The notes: generated by a model from the sequence alone, not told the origin. A DNA stretch of 53,636 bases from CAG-390 sp964579135 (GCA_964579135.1 CAZOFD010000010.1:1-53636), one strand, 5' to 3'. Numbered from the stretch's first letter, positions 16,128 through 25,437 are shown. Made by a program: numbers and translations.

Positions 16128-17828
16128 TTAATCTATTTCCTGATCAAGTTTAAATCTCAGGATCTTACGCAAGGTGTTTTTCGGAAATTCCGTGGTACGT
16201 ATCTTCAAAAGGCCTATCTTCTTATACGGCACGGCGGTCCTGTTGTATTCGTTAACGTATGCCGAAAAATACTTTTTTATGTCGGTTATTTTATTTTCTT
16301 CGATATATTTGTAGTCGGGATATATCTCGGCAACTATCGTATTGTACATCATACCGCGGCGGCTTTTGCCCTCGTATACGATTATATCGACAAGCCCCGG
16401 CACGGTAACGAATTCCGACTCTATCTCCTCGGGATATACGTTTTTGCCGTTGGAAAGAATTATAAGGTTCTTTTTCCTGCCGGTGATATAAAGCTCGCCC
16501 GCAGAGCCGAGTTTGCCGTAATCCCCGGTACGGAAATATCCGTCGGCGTCAAAAGCCTCCGCGGTCGCCTCGTCGTCCTTAAAATATCCGAGCATCACGT
16601 TGGGACCCGAAACGCAAATCTCACCCTCGCCGTCCTTGTTGGGATCGGCTATCTTTATCTTATCGGTCGTGATAGGCTGCCCAACGCTGCCTCTTATGAT
16701 ATTTTTGCTTCTGTTTACCGCGACGAGCGGCGCACATTCGGTAATGCCGTAACCGTTAAGCACGGAAACACCGATGGAATCAAAAAGATCCAAAATATCC
16801 TGATTGTTCGGCGCACCTCCGGAAATGATCAGCTTAAGTCTGCCGCCGAACGCCTCAAGCACCGAGGAGAATATCTTGCGGCGGGCGTCCACACCGATAC
16901 GGCGAAGCCCCGCGCTGACTTTTTGCGCCTTGCCGAAGATCGCCTCTTTGCCGCCATCCTTAAGAGTCGTGCGGATCTTGCGATAAAACGTTTCAAGATA
17001 AAGCGGAACGATAAAGAGATTTTCGGGCTTTTGCTCTTTCATCTCTTTTAATATATATCTTATGCCGGAGCTGATATATATATCGTTGCCTATCATATTG
17101 AGCGAAAGGATGCCGACGGTCGAGCCGTACGTATGGTGCGGCGGCAACACGCCGAGCGCACTGTCGCCGTAATCGATAAACGGTATGGCGTCGGTAAGAC
17201 ACGATATTATATTATGTTGCGAGAGCATTACGCCCTTGCCTTTGCCCGTCGTCCCCGAAGTAAATACGAGCATAGACATCTTGTCGGGATAAAGGCGGCA
17301 GGAAAAATACACGTCGGGATCCGTCTCGAACTTTTGTGCTCCGGACGTTATTTTTTCGGCGAGCGTACCGCTTTTTTCGCTGTAGAAAAGCACTGTCGGC
17401 GCGTAGACGCCGATCTCGGTCGCCGCGCGCGCCATAGATTCGGCTACGTCTTTGTCGCAATAAACGGCGGCAACCTCGGCTTTTTTCATCGTATCCGTCA
17501 GATCCGCCTCGGTCCAATCCCTGTCAAGAGGCACGAGCACAGCCCCGGACGCAAGCGAGGCATAATAAACGACTATCCACTCGTACGAAAGTCTGCCCAC
17601 AAGAGCTACGTGCTTGCCGCTCATACCCGTCGAGATGAATTCCGTCGCCAAAGCGCGAACGTCGTCGCGCAGCCCCTCGTAGCTTACCTTATTAACTTCT
17701 TTATCGTGGGGAGCACGGCGAAACGAATATGCGGTCCTTCCCTCGTATCTTGTGCCGAGATCCTCTATAAGTTCGCGAAAATTGCGATATTCCACACGTT
17801 CGTGCAAGATCTGGTCTTTCATTATCAT
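16128..17828 (-). CDS. Long-chain acyl-CoA/ACP ligase (AMP-forming)
   Basis: A 566-residue ANL enzyme in one piece. Motifs: P-loop FTSGTTGKGKGVML, GYGITECAP, YFRTGDYG, ITGRKKNLIILSNGKNVYPEE, and the C-terminal catalytic Lys in FPKNTLRKILR. It activates a fatty acid as acyl-AMP and passes it to CoA or, given the ACP gene 1.4 kb away, possibly to an acyl carrier protein. The start is ATG 17828 with GAGGAAACG before it (Met3 is equally possible). A promoter with a palindrome over its -35 lies about 90 bases upstream. Confidence 0.9.
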   Translation of the reverse strand: MIMKDQILHERVEYRNFRELIEDLGTRYEGRTAYSFRRAPHDKEVNKVSYEGLRDDVRALATEFISTGMSGKHVALVGRLSYEWIVVYYASLASGAVLVPLDRDWTEADLTDTMKKAEVAAVYCDKDVAESMARAATEIGVYAPTVLFYSEKSGTLAEKITSGAQKFETDPDVYFSCRLYPDKMSMLVFTSGTTGKGKGVMLSQHNIISCLTDAIPFIDYGDSALGVLPPHHTYGSTVGILSLNMIGNDIYISSGIRYILKEMKEQKPENLFIVPLYLETFYRKIRTTLKDGGKEAIFGKAQKVSAGLRRIGVDARRKIFSSVLEAFGGRLKLIISGGAPNNQDILDLFDSIGVSVLNGYGITECAPLVAVNRSKNIIRGSVGQPITTDKIKIADPNKDGEGEICVSGPNVMLGYFKDDEATAEAFDADGYFRTGDYGKLGSAGELYITGRKKNLIILSNGKNVYPEEIESEFVTVPGLVDIIVYEGKSRRGMMYNTIVAEIYPDYKYIEENKITDIKKYFSAYVNEYNRTAVPYKKIGLLKIRTTEFPKNTLRKILRFKLDQEID

Positions 17829-17918
17829 CGTTTCCTCAAATAAATAGTTATTTTGTCAATATTCGCCGTTGCAAAAAGCGCAGAGTTCAAGCCGACAATA
17901 GCGCTACGGCATACGGTT

Positions 17919-17947
17919 AGTATACCACATTCGCAAAATCTTGTCAA
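17919..17947 (-). promoter_or_regulatory. Promoter of the acyl ligase gene
   Basis: On the minus strand: TTGACA (17942-17947), 17 bases, TATACT (17919-17924). Confidence 0.85.
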
Positions 17948-17964
17948 CACGAATTTGTTGACAA
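17941..17964. promoter_or_regulatory. Palindromic operator candidate over the acyl ligase -35
   Basis: TTGTCAACA and TGTTGACAA (17941-17949, 17956-17964) form a perfect 9-bp inverted repeat with a 6-base centre. It covers the -35 of the acyl ligase promoter, a position suited to repression. The regulator is unknown. The remaining bases to 18100 show nothing I can name. Confidence 0.55.
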
Positions 17965-18100
17965 CTCAACTTCTGCGTCGAAGGAAAGGCTCTCGGACGG
18001 CAACGTCACAGCACGAGCGATAAAGCGATCGCTGCGCCGCTCGCCCTCGGCATACCGCTTGTCCGGGCTCGCGCGGGGTGCGATCAAGTCACCGTAACGT

Positions 18101-19243
18101 TCAGCTGCGCCCCGTCAACGTTACGAACACCGTCAGCAATATCAAAAAAGAAAAATTGATAAGCGAAAAAAACGCAAGATATCGCTTGCCCTTGCCGGGA
18201 TTGCAGCGAACGTACTCGCGAAACGTGATAAGGCTCGCAAGCGACGAGATAAGCGTGCCGACGCCGCCGACGTTAACTCCCGCCAAAAGTTCGCGATAAT
18301 TATCCGTAAATTGCGAAAGCAATATCGCCGTCGGCACGTTGCTTATGCATTGGCACGAAATAACGCTGAAAAGGAGCGTGTTCTTTTGCGTTAAAAATGA
18401 GAAAGCCTCTCTTACGACGGGTATCCTCGCCATATTCCCCGCAAAAACAAAGAAAAAAACGAACGTCATAAGCAGACCGTAATCGACCTCGCGCAAGGCT
18501 TTGCGATCCGCGAAGACAAGGACGAGCGGTATCAGCACAAGCCCTATTCCGTAGGGCACGGACCTAAATACCATCAAAACGGATAGTGCAAACAGCGCGA
18601 GCCCGAGCAACGTGCGCGGCACGTCGACCGCCGTTTTCTCCGCCGTCGGAACAAGCGGCTCCGGCTTTACGAAAACGATAATACAAAGCGTTATAAGAAT
18701 TACGGAAAAAACGAAAGGCGGCAACATTATGCCGATAAACTCCGAGGTAGTTATACCGTATTTCGAATACAGATACAAATTTTGCGGATTGCCGAACGGG
18801 GTCAACATTCCGCCGAGATTTGCCGCAATATTTTGCATAATAAACGTGAACGCCATATACTTTTGCTTGCCCGTCGTCGTAAGCACAAACGAGCCGAGCG
18901 GCAAAAACGTAATCAACGCCATATCGTTCGCTATAAGCATAGATCCGATAAACGTAATGTATACGAGTGCCAAAATACTTGTCCGCGCGTTCTTAAACAA
19001 TCGCACTATCCTAACGGCAAGAATATAAAAAAAGTCAACGTTTTTCAGCGTACAGACAGCCGCCAGCACGCAAAACAGACACGCCAAAGTTTTATAGTCG
19101 AAATATCCTGCGTATTCCGCGTCGGGCGGAATTATAAATGCGGTCGCGAGCGCCGCCGCAAAAGCGACGATCATAACCGTATTCTTTTTGAAAAATTTTG
19201 CCGCGCATTTTGCAAACGGCATTTTTGCGCTTGTGTTTTCCAA
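18101..19243 (-). CDS. ArsB/NhaD-type anion permease (citrate-transporter-like superfamily)
   Basis: A 380-residue membrane protein with about ten hydrophobic segments in the ion transporter (IT) superfamily pattern. Two re-entrant signatures are recognisable: LIANDMALITFLPLG in the first half, with GGMLTPFGNPQNLYLYSKYG, and SNVPTAILLSQF with NVGGVGTLISSLASLI in the second. Substrates in this superfamily include dicarboxylates, arsenite and Na+/H+; none can be chosen here. The start is a TTG at 19243 preceded by AAGGAG at ten bases; longer in-frame starts lie over the promoter at 19349-19377. Confidence 0.8.
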   Translation of the reverse strand: MENTSAKMPFAKCAAKFFKKNTVMIVAFAAALATAFIIPPDAEYAGYFDYKTLACLFCVLAAVCTLKNVDFFYILAVRIVRLFKNARTSILALVYITFIGSMLIANDMALITFLPLGSFVLTTTGKQKYMAFTFIMQNIAANLGGMLTPFGNPQNLYLYSKYGITTSEFIGIMLPPFVFSVILITLCIIVFVKPEPLVPTAEKTAVDVPRTLLGLALFALSVLMVFRSVPYGIGLVLIPLVLVFADRKALREVDYGLLMTFVFFFVFAGNMARIPVVREAFSFLTQKNTLLFSVISCQCISNVPTAILLSQFTDNYRELLAGVNVGGVGTLISSLASLITFREYVRCNPGKGKRYLAFFSLINFSFLILLTVFVTLTGRS

Positions 19244-19348
19244 GGTCGTCCCACTCCTTTTGTGCGCCGGTGTCGCAGTATCGACAATGCGAAGCGCGAT
19301 TTTAAGTCGCTCAAACCGCAACGCGCGCGACAGACCGCACGAAAACGA

Positions 19349-19377
19349 ATTATACAACTTTTTCGCCGACATATCAA
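19349..19377 (-). promoter_or_regulatory. Promoter of the anion permease
   Basis: Minus strand: TTGATA (19372-19377), 17 bases, TATAAT (19349-19354). The gap 19244-19582 holds this promoter and the divergent one at 19500; I see nothing else in it. Confidence 0.78.
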
Positions 19378-19499
19378 CCTAAACACAATCGTTTTTTGCG
19401 TTTTCGACTGCTTTTCGCGCAAAAAATTTAATTTAGATAAAGCGTTTTTTGCAAATTATGAATATTTTATCACACAAGGGCAAAAAATCCCATACGGAC

Positions 19500-19528
19500 T
19501 TGACAGCGGTAAAATTATACATTATAAT
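19500..19528 (+). promoter_or_regulatory. Consensus promoter of the phosphoglucomutase gene
   Basis: TTGACA (19500-19505), 17 bases, TATAAT (19523-19528). Confidence 0.92.
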
Positions 19529-19582
19529 ATTATATCATTTTATCGATATATTAAGCGCCGCTCGGCGCACAGGAGTGCATAA

Positions 19583-21262
19583 ATGAAAAAATACGTCGAA
19601 GAATACGAAAAGTGGTTGAATTTTCCCGAACTTGACGGCGAGATGCGCCGCGAACTCGAAGAAATAAAAGACGACGAGATCGCCGAAAGATTTGCCCGCG
19701 ATCTCGAGTTCGGCACGGGCGGTATGCGCGGTGTGCTCGGAGCCGGCACAAACCGTATGAATATTTATACCGTTATGCGTGCGGGCGCCGGTTTTGCCGC
19801 ATATCTGAAAAAGAATCGAGACGCGGCGTGCACTCGCGGCGTTGTAATATCGCACGACAACCGCCGCAAATCGCGCGAATTCGCCGTTGCCACGGCAGGC
19901 GTGTTCGCGGCTGCGGGGATAAAAGCCTATCTTTTCGATTCGCTTCGCCCCACGCCCGAGCTTTCTTTTGCGGTACGTCGCGTCGGAGCGATAGGCGGCG
20001 TTATGATAACCGCATCCCACAATCCGCCCGAATACAACGGCTACAAGATCTATGACGAGGCGGGCTGTCAGCTTGACATCCCGAGCAGCGACGAGGTTAT
20101 CCGCGAGATCGAAAAAATAAGCGATCCGTTGCGCATTCCCTGCCTTTCGGAAAATGATGCCAACGGACTTATAGTAACTTTGCCGCCCGAGATCGACGAC
20201 GAATACTGTATGCGCGTTATGAACGTCGCTCTCAGCCACGATCGCGAGGCTGCATCCGACCTGCGCGTCGTTTACTCGCCGCAGCACGGCACGGGCAATA
20301 TTCCCGTTCGCCGCGTACTGTCCGAATGCGGATACGACGTGGTGCCCGTGCTCTCGCAATGCGACCCCGATCCCGATTTTTCCATGACCGCTTCGCCCAA
20401 CCCCGAAAACGCTGCGGCATATGACCGCGCCCTTGAGCTTGCAAAAGAGGTCAAAGCCGACATAGTCATCACGACCGACCCCGATTGCGACCGCCTCGGA
20501 GTAGCGGTATGCGGCGGCAAGGAGCCCGTACTCCTCACGGGCAATCAATCCGCCGCTATCCTTCTCGAGTACATCCTCGCCCGCAAAACGCGCGAGGGTA
20601 CGATGCCCGAGTCGCCGCTCGCCGTTACCACCGTCGTTACCTCCGACGTCGGAGAAAAAATATGCGAAGCATACGGCGTAAAAATGGAAAAGACCCTGAC
20701 CGGCTTTAAATTCATCGGAGAAAAGATAGCCCGCCACAATGCCGCGCACGACGCAACGTTCGTTTTCGGATACGAAGAAAGTTACGGTTGCCTTATTTCC
20801 GACTTCGTACGCGACAAGGACGGCGTTCAAGCCTCGCTTATGCTCTGCGAAGCCGCCGCATACTACAAAAAAACGGGCAAGACCCTCGTTGACGCTTTAA
20901 ACGACGTTTACGAAAAGTACGGATACTACCTCGATACGCAATCGAACTTTTATTTCAAAGGTCTCGACGGCGCCGACAAAATCTCTTCGCTGATATCGAA
21001 TTTGCGAACCGAAGCCCCGCAAAAAGTCGGCACAGCTTCGCTTATCAAAGTCGAGGACTACCTCTCGCGCGAGACCGCCGAAGCCGGTTTCCCCGCTTCG
21101 AATATGCTCAGATTTATCTTTGACAACGGCTCTTGGGTAGCGGTACGCCCGAGCGGAACGGAGCCGAAGTGCAAATTCTATTATTGCATACACTCCTCGT
21201 CCTACGAAGCTGCCGAGGCACTCCTTACCGAATTTAAGAAGACGTTCGAGCCTCAATTATAA
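19583..21262 (+). CDS. Phosphoglucomutase/phosphomannomutase (alpha-D-phosphohexomutase)
   Basis: A 559-residue enzyme of the PgcA-type group. Catalytic phosphoserine loop ITASHNPPEYNGYK, metal-binding loop TDPDCDRLGVAV, sugar-binding loop GYEESYG, and phosphate-binding C-terminal loop RPSGTEPKCKFYY are all present. It interconverts glucose-1-phosphate and glucose-6-phosphate, or the mannose equivalents. Start ATG 19583 after CAGGAGTGC. It could process the sugar-1-phosphate from a phosphorylase such as the GH94 enzyme at 44684-46984, but it is not linked to it. Confidence 0.93.
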   Translation: MKKYVEEYEKWLNFPELDGEMRRELEEIKDDEIAERFARDLEFGTGGMRGVLGAGTNRMNIYTVMRAGAGFAAYLKKNRDAACTRGVVISHDNRRKSREFAVATAGVFAAAGIKAYLFDSLRPTPELSFAVRRVGAIGGVMITASHNPPEYNGYKIYDEAGCQLDIPSSDEVIREIEKISDPLRIPCLSENDANGLIVTLPPEIDDEYCMRVMNVALSHDREAASDLRVVYSPQHGTGNIPVRRVLSECGYDVVPVLSQCDPDPDFSMTASPNPENAAAYDRALELAKEVKADIVITTDPDCDRLGVAVCGGKEPVLLTGNQSAAILLEYILARKTREGTMPESPLAVTTVVTSDVGEKICEAYGVKMEKTLTGFKFIGEKIARHNAAHDATFVFGYEESYGCLISDFVRDKDGVQASLMLCEAAAYYKKTGKTLVDALNDVYEKYGYYLDTQSNFYFKGLDGADKISSLISNLRTEAPQKVGTASLIKVEDYLSRETAEAGFPASNMLRFIFDNGSWVAVRPSGTEPKCKFYYCIHSSSYEAAEALLTEFKKTFEPQL

Positions 21263-21275
21263 TTTCCCCACGCGT

Positions 21276-21316
21276 CTCTTCGTCTGTCGCATTAAAAACA
21301 AGCGACAGGCGAAGAG
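21276..21316 (+). terminator. Hairpin after phosphoglucomutase, without T run
   Basis: A 15-bp stem (21276-21290 with 21302-21316) and an 11-base loop; no T tract follows, so it may stabilise the mRNA end or act with Rho. The next 140 bases hold only the tRNA promoter. Confidence 0.5.
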
Positions 21317-21455
21317 CGTCTGCCGAGCAGCTGCCGATTGCCGAGATTTTCCGTAAGTTTCTCCCCCAAACGTCACACGAGCCGCAGAGCACGCGATCTC
21401 ATTTCGGCAGATATGCCCGAATTTGCAAATTATTTATATTTTTTTGATTTTTCGC

Positions 21456-21484
21456 TTGACAAACCGATTTTTTTATGTTAATAT
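21456..21484 (+). promoter_or_regulatory. Promoter of tRNA-Arg
   Basis: TTGACA (21456-21461), 17 bases, TAATAT (21479-21484), 25 bases before the tRNA. Confidence 0.82.
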
Positions 21485-21508
21485 ATACAGGCTTGATTAA
21501 GCGAGTAT

Positions 21509-21585
21509 GCGCCGTTAGCTCAGCCGGATAGAGTGTTTGGCTACGAACCAAAAGGCCGGGGGTTCGAATCCCTTACGGCGCGCCA
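21509..21585 (+). tRNA. tRNA-Arg (anticodon ACG)
   Basis: 77 bases with a 7-bp acceptor stem (GCGCCGT/ACGGCGC), D-arm region TTAGCTCAGCCGGATAGAG, anticodon loop CTACGAA, T-arm loop TTCGAAT and an encoded CCA. Anticodon ACG, read as ICG after deamination, decodes CGU/CGC/CGA, matching the heavy CGC use of the window. Confidence 0.97.
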
Positions 21586-21586
21586 C

Positions 21587-21625
21587 AAAAACCTCTTTTG
21601 TCTACCGAGACAAGAGAGGTTTTTT
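21587..21625 (+). terminator. Terminator after tRNA-Arg
   Basis: Inverted repeat AAAACCTCTT/AAGAGAGGTTTT region closing in TTTTTT at 21620-21625. Confidence 0.8.
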
Positions 21626-21710
21626 CATTGTTTCCAATCGCCGAACAGCAAGACGAGAGATCGTGTCTCACGTCGGCACGAAGCGTTTTCCCTCGCCGAG
21701 CCGTTTATAA

Positions 21711-21744
21711 ACAAAGCGCGACCGCATATGCGGTCGCGCTTTGT
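21711..21744 (-). terminator. Perfect 34-bp palindrome, probable terminator
   Basis: ACAAAGCGCGACCGCAT followed immediately by its reverse complement, with no central spacer. It lies downstream of the minus-strand membrane protein gene; the tail on that strand is TTTGTTTATAAA, only moderately T-rich. Confidence 0.6.
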
Positions 21745-21807
21745 CGTTATTTATCGCCGACTTTTTACCAATGCAACTATCAAGTTTCGAAAGCGATTCG
21801 GCAGAGG

Positions 21808-22911
21808 TCAATCGTAATATATCTCGTCGCCGTTATCCGCCTCGTTTGCGGGCACCGCCTCTCCGTCGCCCACGCCCGCGGGAACGCTTTCTATCTCGTA
21901 AAAGATCTCCTCATCGTCCCCCTCGGTTTCCGCCGCAGGTGCACCTGCGGCGATACTTACGATATAAACGGAGAAAGCCGAAAACAGCACCGCAACGGGA
22001 AGCGGAAAAGCGGACATTCCGCCGCGCAAAACGGAAAAGAACACGTACGTCGGCGGCAGCAACGAAGCCAATGCCGCAATGCCGCCCCTGCCGCGTCGGC
22101 AAAGAAAAAAGCAAAGCAACGCAACTGCGCCGAGCAATATGGCACAGCGAAGATAAGTCGTCGCTTCGGGAGCCTCGACGTTTGACAAAAACTCCGTTTT
22201 AAGCGCGCCGAAGTCAAGGTCGTCCGTAAGTTCTTCCGACAACGACCTCACGCCTGCGGCTCCGTCGCTCTCGTAAACCGCTCGCAAGCGCTCCATAACG
22301 GATACGTCCGATTTAAAGACGGGATTATACTTTACGTTTTTTTCGGCAAAAAGGTCGATGACGGAGGCAGACTTTGCCGCCGCCCGCTGAAAAGCGTTTG
22401 CCGCAACGCACGTTGCCACTCCGCCGGCAGCCGACAGCATCCCGCCCCAAAGCGCAAAATGCGTGCGGCGGCGACGATCCTCCGCCACCGCGAAAGCCAC
22501 GGCACCGCTCGCGTGAACAAGTATCAGTATAAGCACCGCATTCGGATACTTCGGCAATGCGGAAATGCCGTATAAAGCGAATGCATACGCCGCGCAAGCC
22601 ACCGTCACGACGGTGGATAAAAGCGGAACGCCTCGCGTGGCAAAGCCCACAAACGCCGACGTCGCAAGCAGCAAACATAATTTAAAGGCGTACTCGTTTT
22701 CGTCACTTTGATCGAGAAAAAGCTCGAATCTGCCCTTTTCCTCGGTCTCATCGTTTAAAGCGTCTTCACCGTCCGCCGTCGCATTGTTCGCCTCGGCTTC
22801 GAGCTTGTCTTGCGCGGTGTTAAACAGAGAGAAATTCAGCAAGAGCCAAAGGCTCAAAAGCAGTACGAGCAAAACGGCAATGCCGTCCGTAAAATTTTTC
22901 ATCGTTTTCAT
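21808..22911 (-). CDS. Polytopic membrane protein of unknown function
   Basis: I do not recognise this 367-residue protein. Hydrophobic segments lie at about 10-30, 76-93, 97-118, 123-143, 151-173, 253-271 and 276-322. A soluble segment of about 75 residues (175-250) follows the fifth, and the C-terminus is acidic (repeated Glu/Asp, ending GDEIYYD). Start ATG 22911 or ATG 22902; neither has a good ribosome-binding site. It lies 202 bases after the U32 peptidase gene on the same strand. Confidence 0.6.
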   Translation of the reverse strand: MKTMKNFTDGIAVLLVLLLSLWLLLNFSLFNTAQDKLEAEANNATADGEDALNDETEEKGRFELFLDQSDENEYAFKLCLLLATSAFVGFATRGVPLLSTVVTVACAAYAFALYGISALPKYPNAVLILILVHASGAVAFAVAEDRRRRTHFALWGGMLSAAGGVATCVAANAFQRAAAKSASVIDLFAEKNVKYNPVFKSDVSVMERLRAVYESDGAAGVRSLSEELTDDLDFGALKTEFLSNVEAPEATTYLRCAILLGAVALLCFFLCRRGRGGIAALASLLPPTYVFFSVLRGGMSAFPLPVAVLFSAFSVYIVSIAAGAPAAETEGDDEEIFYEIESVPAGVGDGEAVPANEADNGDEIYYD

Positions 22912-23113
22912 ATCGACAGAATATTGCTTCGCCGAGCGAAGCTCCCTTTCGACGTTATTTCGTCAGCGAAACGAAGCGAAGATCGAGACTTTTTTCGCCG
23001 CTCGCCGCCTGCGCTCCCGCAAAAACAAGATTTGCCGCTCGACGGCTCAGGTCTACCGATTCTCGCGCCTGCGCCGCGCGCCCCGCGCCTTACCGATAGC
23101 GGAAAGGCACGTA

Positions 23114-24898
23114 TTATTTTTGCGGTATTCTGCGACATTCGCCCACGGGGCACGCCGCGCCCTTTTCAAACGCGGATATAACGGCATCCACGGTCTTCGG
23201 CGATTCGATCGTAAAGATAAAATGCATTCCGCGTATTCCCGCCGCCGCCAAAGCGCTTCGACGATCCGACATACAGGTAGGCAAACTGTTATATATCACC
23301 GAGCGATGCGCAAAACTTCGCAAAACGGGAAAACGCGCACCTCGGCGGTCGATCAGCACAGACTTTCCGCGACGGCAAACGTCGCAACCGCCGATCTCTT
23401 TGCCTACGCACTTCTCGGTAACCATAAGCGGTATCCGCCCCCAAACGATCGCTCTGCCGTCGCCGCCTATATCGCGAATACGCGGCAACGTGAGCTCGGG
23501 CGAAAGAACGAAATCGCAAAATCCGCGCTCTTCCGCTTGCCGCGCGGACGCGGAGTTGCATATATTAAGGCGCAGGTCGCCGTGCACCTCCATCCCCGCT
23601 TCGCGGCACGTATCTATATGACCGATATTCCCGACCAAAGCGTGCCGTATGCCGGCACGATATGCCGACGCAAGCATACGCCGCACCGCGGGCATATCCG
23701 AGTCGAACACGACAGGCGGAATCGCCACTCCGTCGGGTTTTACGCCGCCCTCGGAAAACCTTTCAAGAGGGAAATATATCTTGTCGAAATACTCGCGTGC
23801 ACGCGACGTCGCGTTGCGCGGCTCCGCAAAATACGCCGTTTTTTCTTTTTTTCGCTTGCCTCGGGGCAAATACGGCTCGCTTGCGTCTTCGCCGTCGTTC
23901 GGCAACGCGACAAGGCGTGTGGGCACGATCGGCTCTTTGGACGCGAGCGGCGGATATATGCGCCGTTTTACCGCGTTGCTCCTGCTTTTGTCGGCTTCGG
24001 TTCGCACACCGAGCATATCGGAACCCGTTTTGCCGACAAAATAGCTTGACGTAAACCCTTGCCTTGAGAAGACCGCGGCAAGATAGCGCATCTCCTCCTC
24101 CGTAGCGGCTCTGCCCTCGTCAAGCAACGTACGCCAAACGCGCGTGACCGCGTAAACGTATTCGGGCGGCTTCATCCTGCCCTCGATCTTTAACGAATGT
24201 ACGCCCGAGGCGATTATATCGGGAACGTATTCCGCAAGGCACATATCCTTTAAACTCAGCGGATAGCGTTTTTTGTCCCCGGACGCGCCGTACGGCAACC
24301 GGCAGGGTTGCGCACACTCGCCGCGATTGCCCGATCTGCCGCCGACCATCGACGAAAAAAGGCATTGCCCCGAATGACTTACGCAAAGCGCACCGTGAAC
24401 GAATATCTCTATCTCCGCACTCCCGTCAAGGACCAAGCGCGAAATATCCGCGCAGGAAAGCTCGCGCGCGGGCACGACGCGCGAAAAGCCCTCGCCTGCA
24501 AGCATACGCACGGCGTCGACGTTGTGCGCCGCCATCTGCGTGCTTGCGTGGAGCGGAAGCTCGGGCACATAGCGCCGCAGAAGGGCGGCGCACCCGCTGT
24601 CAGCCACGATTGCGGCGTCTGCACCGACGGCACGGATATCCTCCGCCGTCTTTAAAAAGTTCGCGATCTCCCTGTCGTATATCTGCGTATTCAGCGTAAC
24701 GTATACCCGCACGCCGCGCGAATGAGCCGCGTCGACGGCGTCCTTCAGCTCAGAGACGGAAAAGTTGCCGGCATACGCTCGCGCGTTAAAGGTCTCGGTG
24801 CCGAGATACACGGCGTTCGCTCCTCCGTCCAGTGCGGCGCGAAGCGCGGCCGGCTCGCCGACGGGGGCAAGAAGTTCGGGCAGTTTTTCGCCCGCCAT
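23114..24898 (-). CDS. U32 family peptidase
   Basis: A 594-residue protein with the U32 signature region GALCVSHSGQCLFSS followed by GGRSGNRGECAQPCR, the N-terminal LLAPVGEPAALRAALDGGANAVYLG and SLKIEGRMK. Relatives include the collagenase-like PrtC and the RNA hydroxylation factors RlhA/TrhP; Cys residues in GECAQPC may bind a cluster. The later part (CDVCRRGKSVLIDRRG) is also typical of long U32 proteins. Start ATG 24898 is one base after the zapA stop, with GGGGAGAGG as ribosome-binding site, so the two are coupled. The zapA-U32 pairing is common in Clostridia. Confidence 0.9.
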   Translation of the reverse strand: MAGEKLPELLAPVGEPAALRAALDGGANAVYLGTETFNARAYAGNFSVSELKDAVDAAHSRGVRVYVTLNTQIYDREIANFLKTAEDIRAVGADAAIVADSGCAALLRRYVPELPLHASTQMAAHNVDAVRMLAGEGFSRVVPARELSCADISRLVLDGSAEIEIFVHGALCVSHSGQCLFSSMVGGRSGNRGECAQPCRLPYGASGDKKRYPLSLKDMCLAEYVPDIIASGVHSLKIEGRMKPPEYVYAVTRVWRTLLDEGRAATEEEMRYLAAVFSRQGFTSSYFVGKTGSDMLGVRTEADKSRSNAVKRRIYPPLASKEPIVPTRLVALPNDGEDASEPYLPRGKRKKEKTAYFAEPRNATSRAREYFDKIYFPLERFSEGGVKPDGVAIPPVVFDSDMPAVRRMLASAYRAGIRHALVGNIGHIDTCREAGMEVHGDLRLNICNSASARQAEERGFCDFVLSPELTLPRIRDIGGDGRAIVWGRIPLMVTEKCVGKEIGGCDVCRRGKSVLIDRRGARFPVLRSFAHRSVIYNSLPTCMSDRRSALAAAGIRGMHFIFTIESPKTVDAVISAFEKGAACPVGECRRIPQK

Positions 24899-24899
24899 C

Positions 24900-25250
24900 T
24901 CAGTCCCTCTCCCCTTTTTCGCCCTCGATATCCGCCTCGCCGAGTATCTCGCGCGTTCTGCCCGGGGCACGCCTCTCTATATACGCGGCAAGCATATCCG
25001 CGCGTTGTTTTTGCTTTTCGGCTTCTTTTTCATATTGCTTTGCAAGAGAGGCAAAACGCTGCTTTTCCGCCATAGCGTCGAGAGCGGAGAGCAAGATCGC
25101 CTCGTTGCGCGGCAAACTGCGGCTGCGAGCGCAAAGCGTTCGGATATTTCTGTCGAGCGCCGCCACTATATCCTCGATCTCCTCGGGCGTATTATCCGAT
25201 AAAACGTTCATTTCGTACCCTGCGACGGATACGGTGTATCTCTTTTTCAT
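24900..25250 (-). CDS. zapA: Cell division protein ZapA
   Basis: A 116-residue protein: N-terminal ZapA domain (KKRYTVSVAGYEMNVLSDNTPEEIE written in parts as VSVAGYEMNVL and NTPEEIEDIV), then a coiled coil (about 55-100, with AEKQRFASLAKQYEKEAEKQ). ZapA bundles FtsZ filaments at the division site. The start at 25250 (ATG) follows GGGGAAGTCGAAT; the frame is open further upstream without a start signal. Confidence 0.85.
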   Translation of the reverse strand: MKKRYTVSVAGYEMNVLSDNTPEEIEDIVAALDRNIRTLCARSRSLPRNEAILLSALDAMAEKQRFASLAKQYEKEAEKQKQRADMLAAYIERRAPGRTREILGEADIEGEKGERD

Positions 25251-25383
25251 ATTCGACTTCCCCGTTCGTCGTTTTGCGACGTTTTTCCTTTCCTGCGCGT
25301 TCGCAGTATCGAGACCGATCGCGAGGCGATCGGTTTTGACATTTTTTGTCTGCAAAGCGCGAAATCGTCAAAAAACTATTGAT

Positions 25384-25437
25384 TTGCACAAAATTTTATT
25401 GTACAATATACACATCCGATATTATTATACAATAAAA
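25384..25437. promoter_or_regulatory. Divergent promoter region zapA/RNHCP with inverted repeat
   Basis: Plus strand: TTGCAC (25384-25389), 17 bases, TATACA (25407-25412). Minus strand: TTGTAT (25427-25432), 16 bases, TATATT (25405-25410). Both lie over a 10-bp perfect inverted repeat, TTTTATTGTA (25394-25403) and TACAATAAAA (25428-25437). A separate hairpin, ACCGATCGC-GAG-GCGATCGGT, lies at 25314-25334. Nothing else is evident in the gap 25251-25665. Confidence 0.45.

Noticed and set aside
17958..17963. TTGACA on the plus strand as a promoter
   Set aside because: No -10 lies 16-18 bases downstream; it is the mirror half of the palindrome.
25314..25334. ACCGATCGC-GAG-GCGATCGGT as a terminator
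   Set aside because: It lies upstream of zapA and faces no gene end; the T tract is interrupted. Kept only as a hairpin in the promoter region note.
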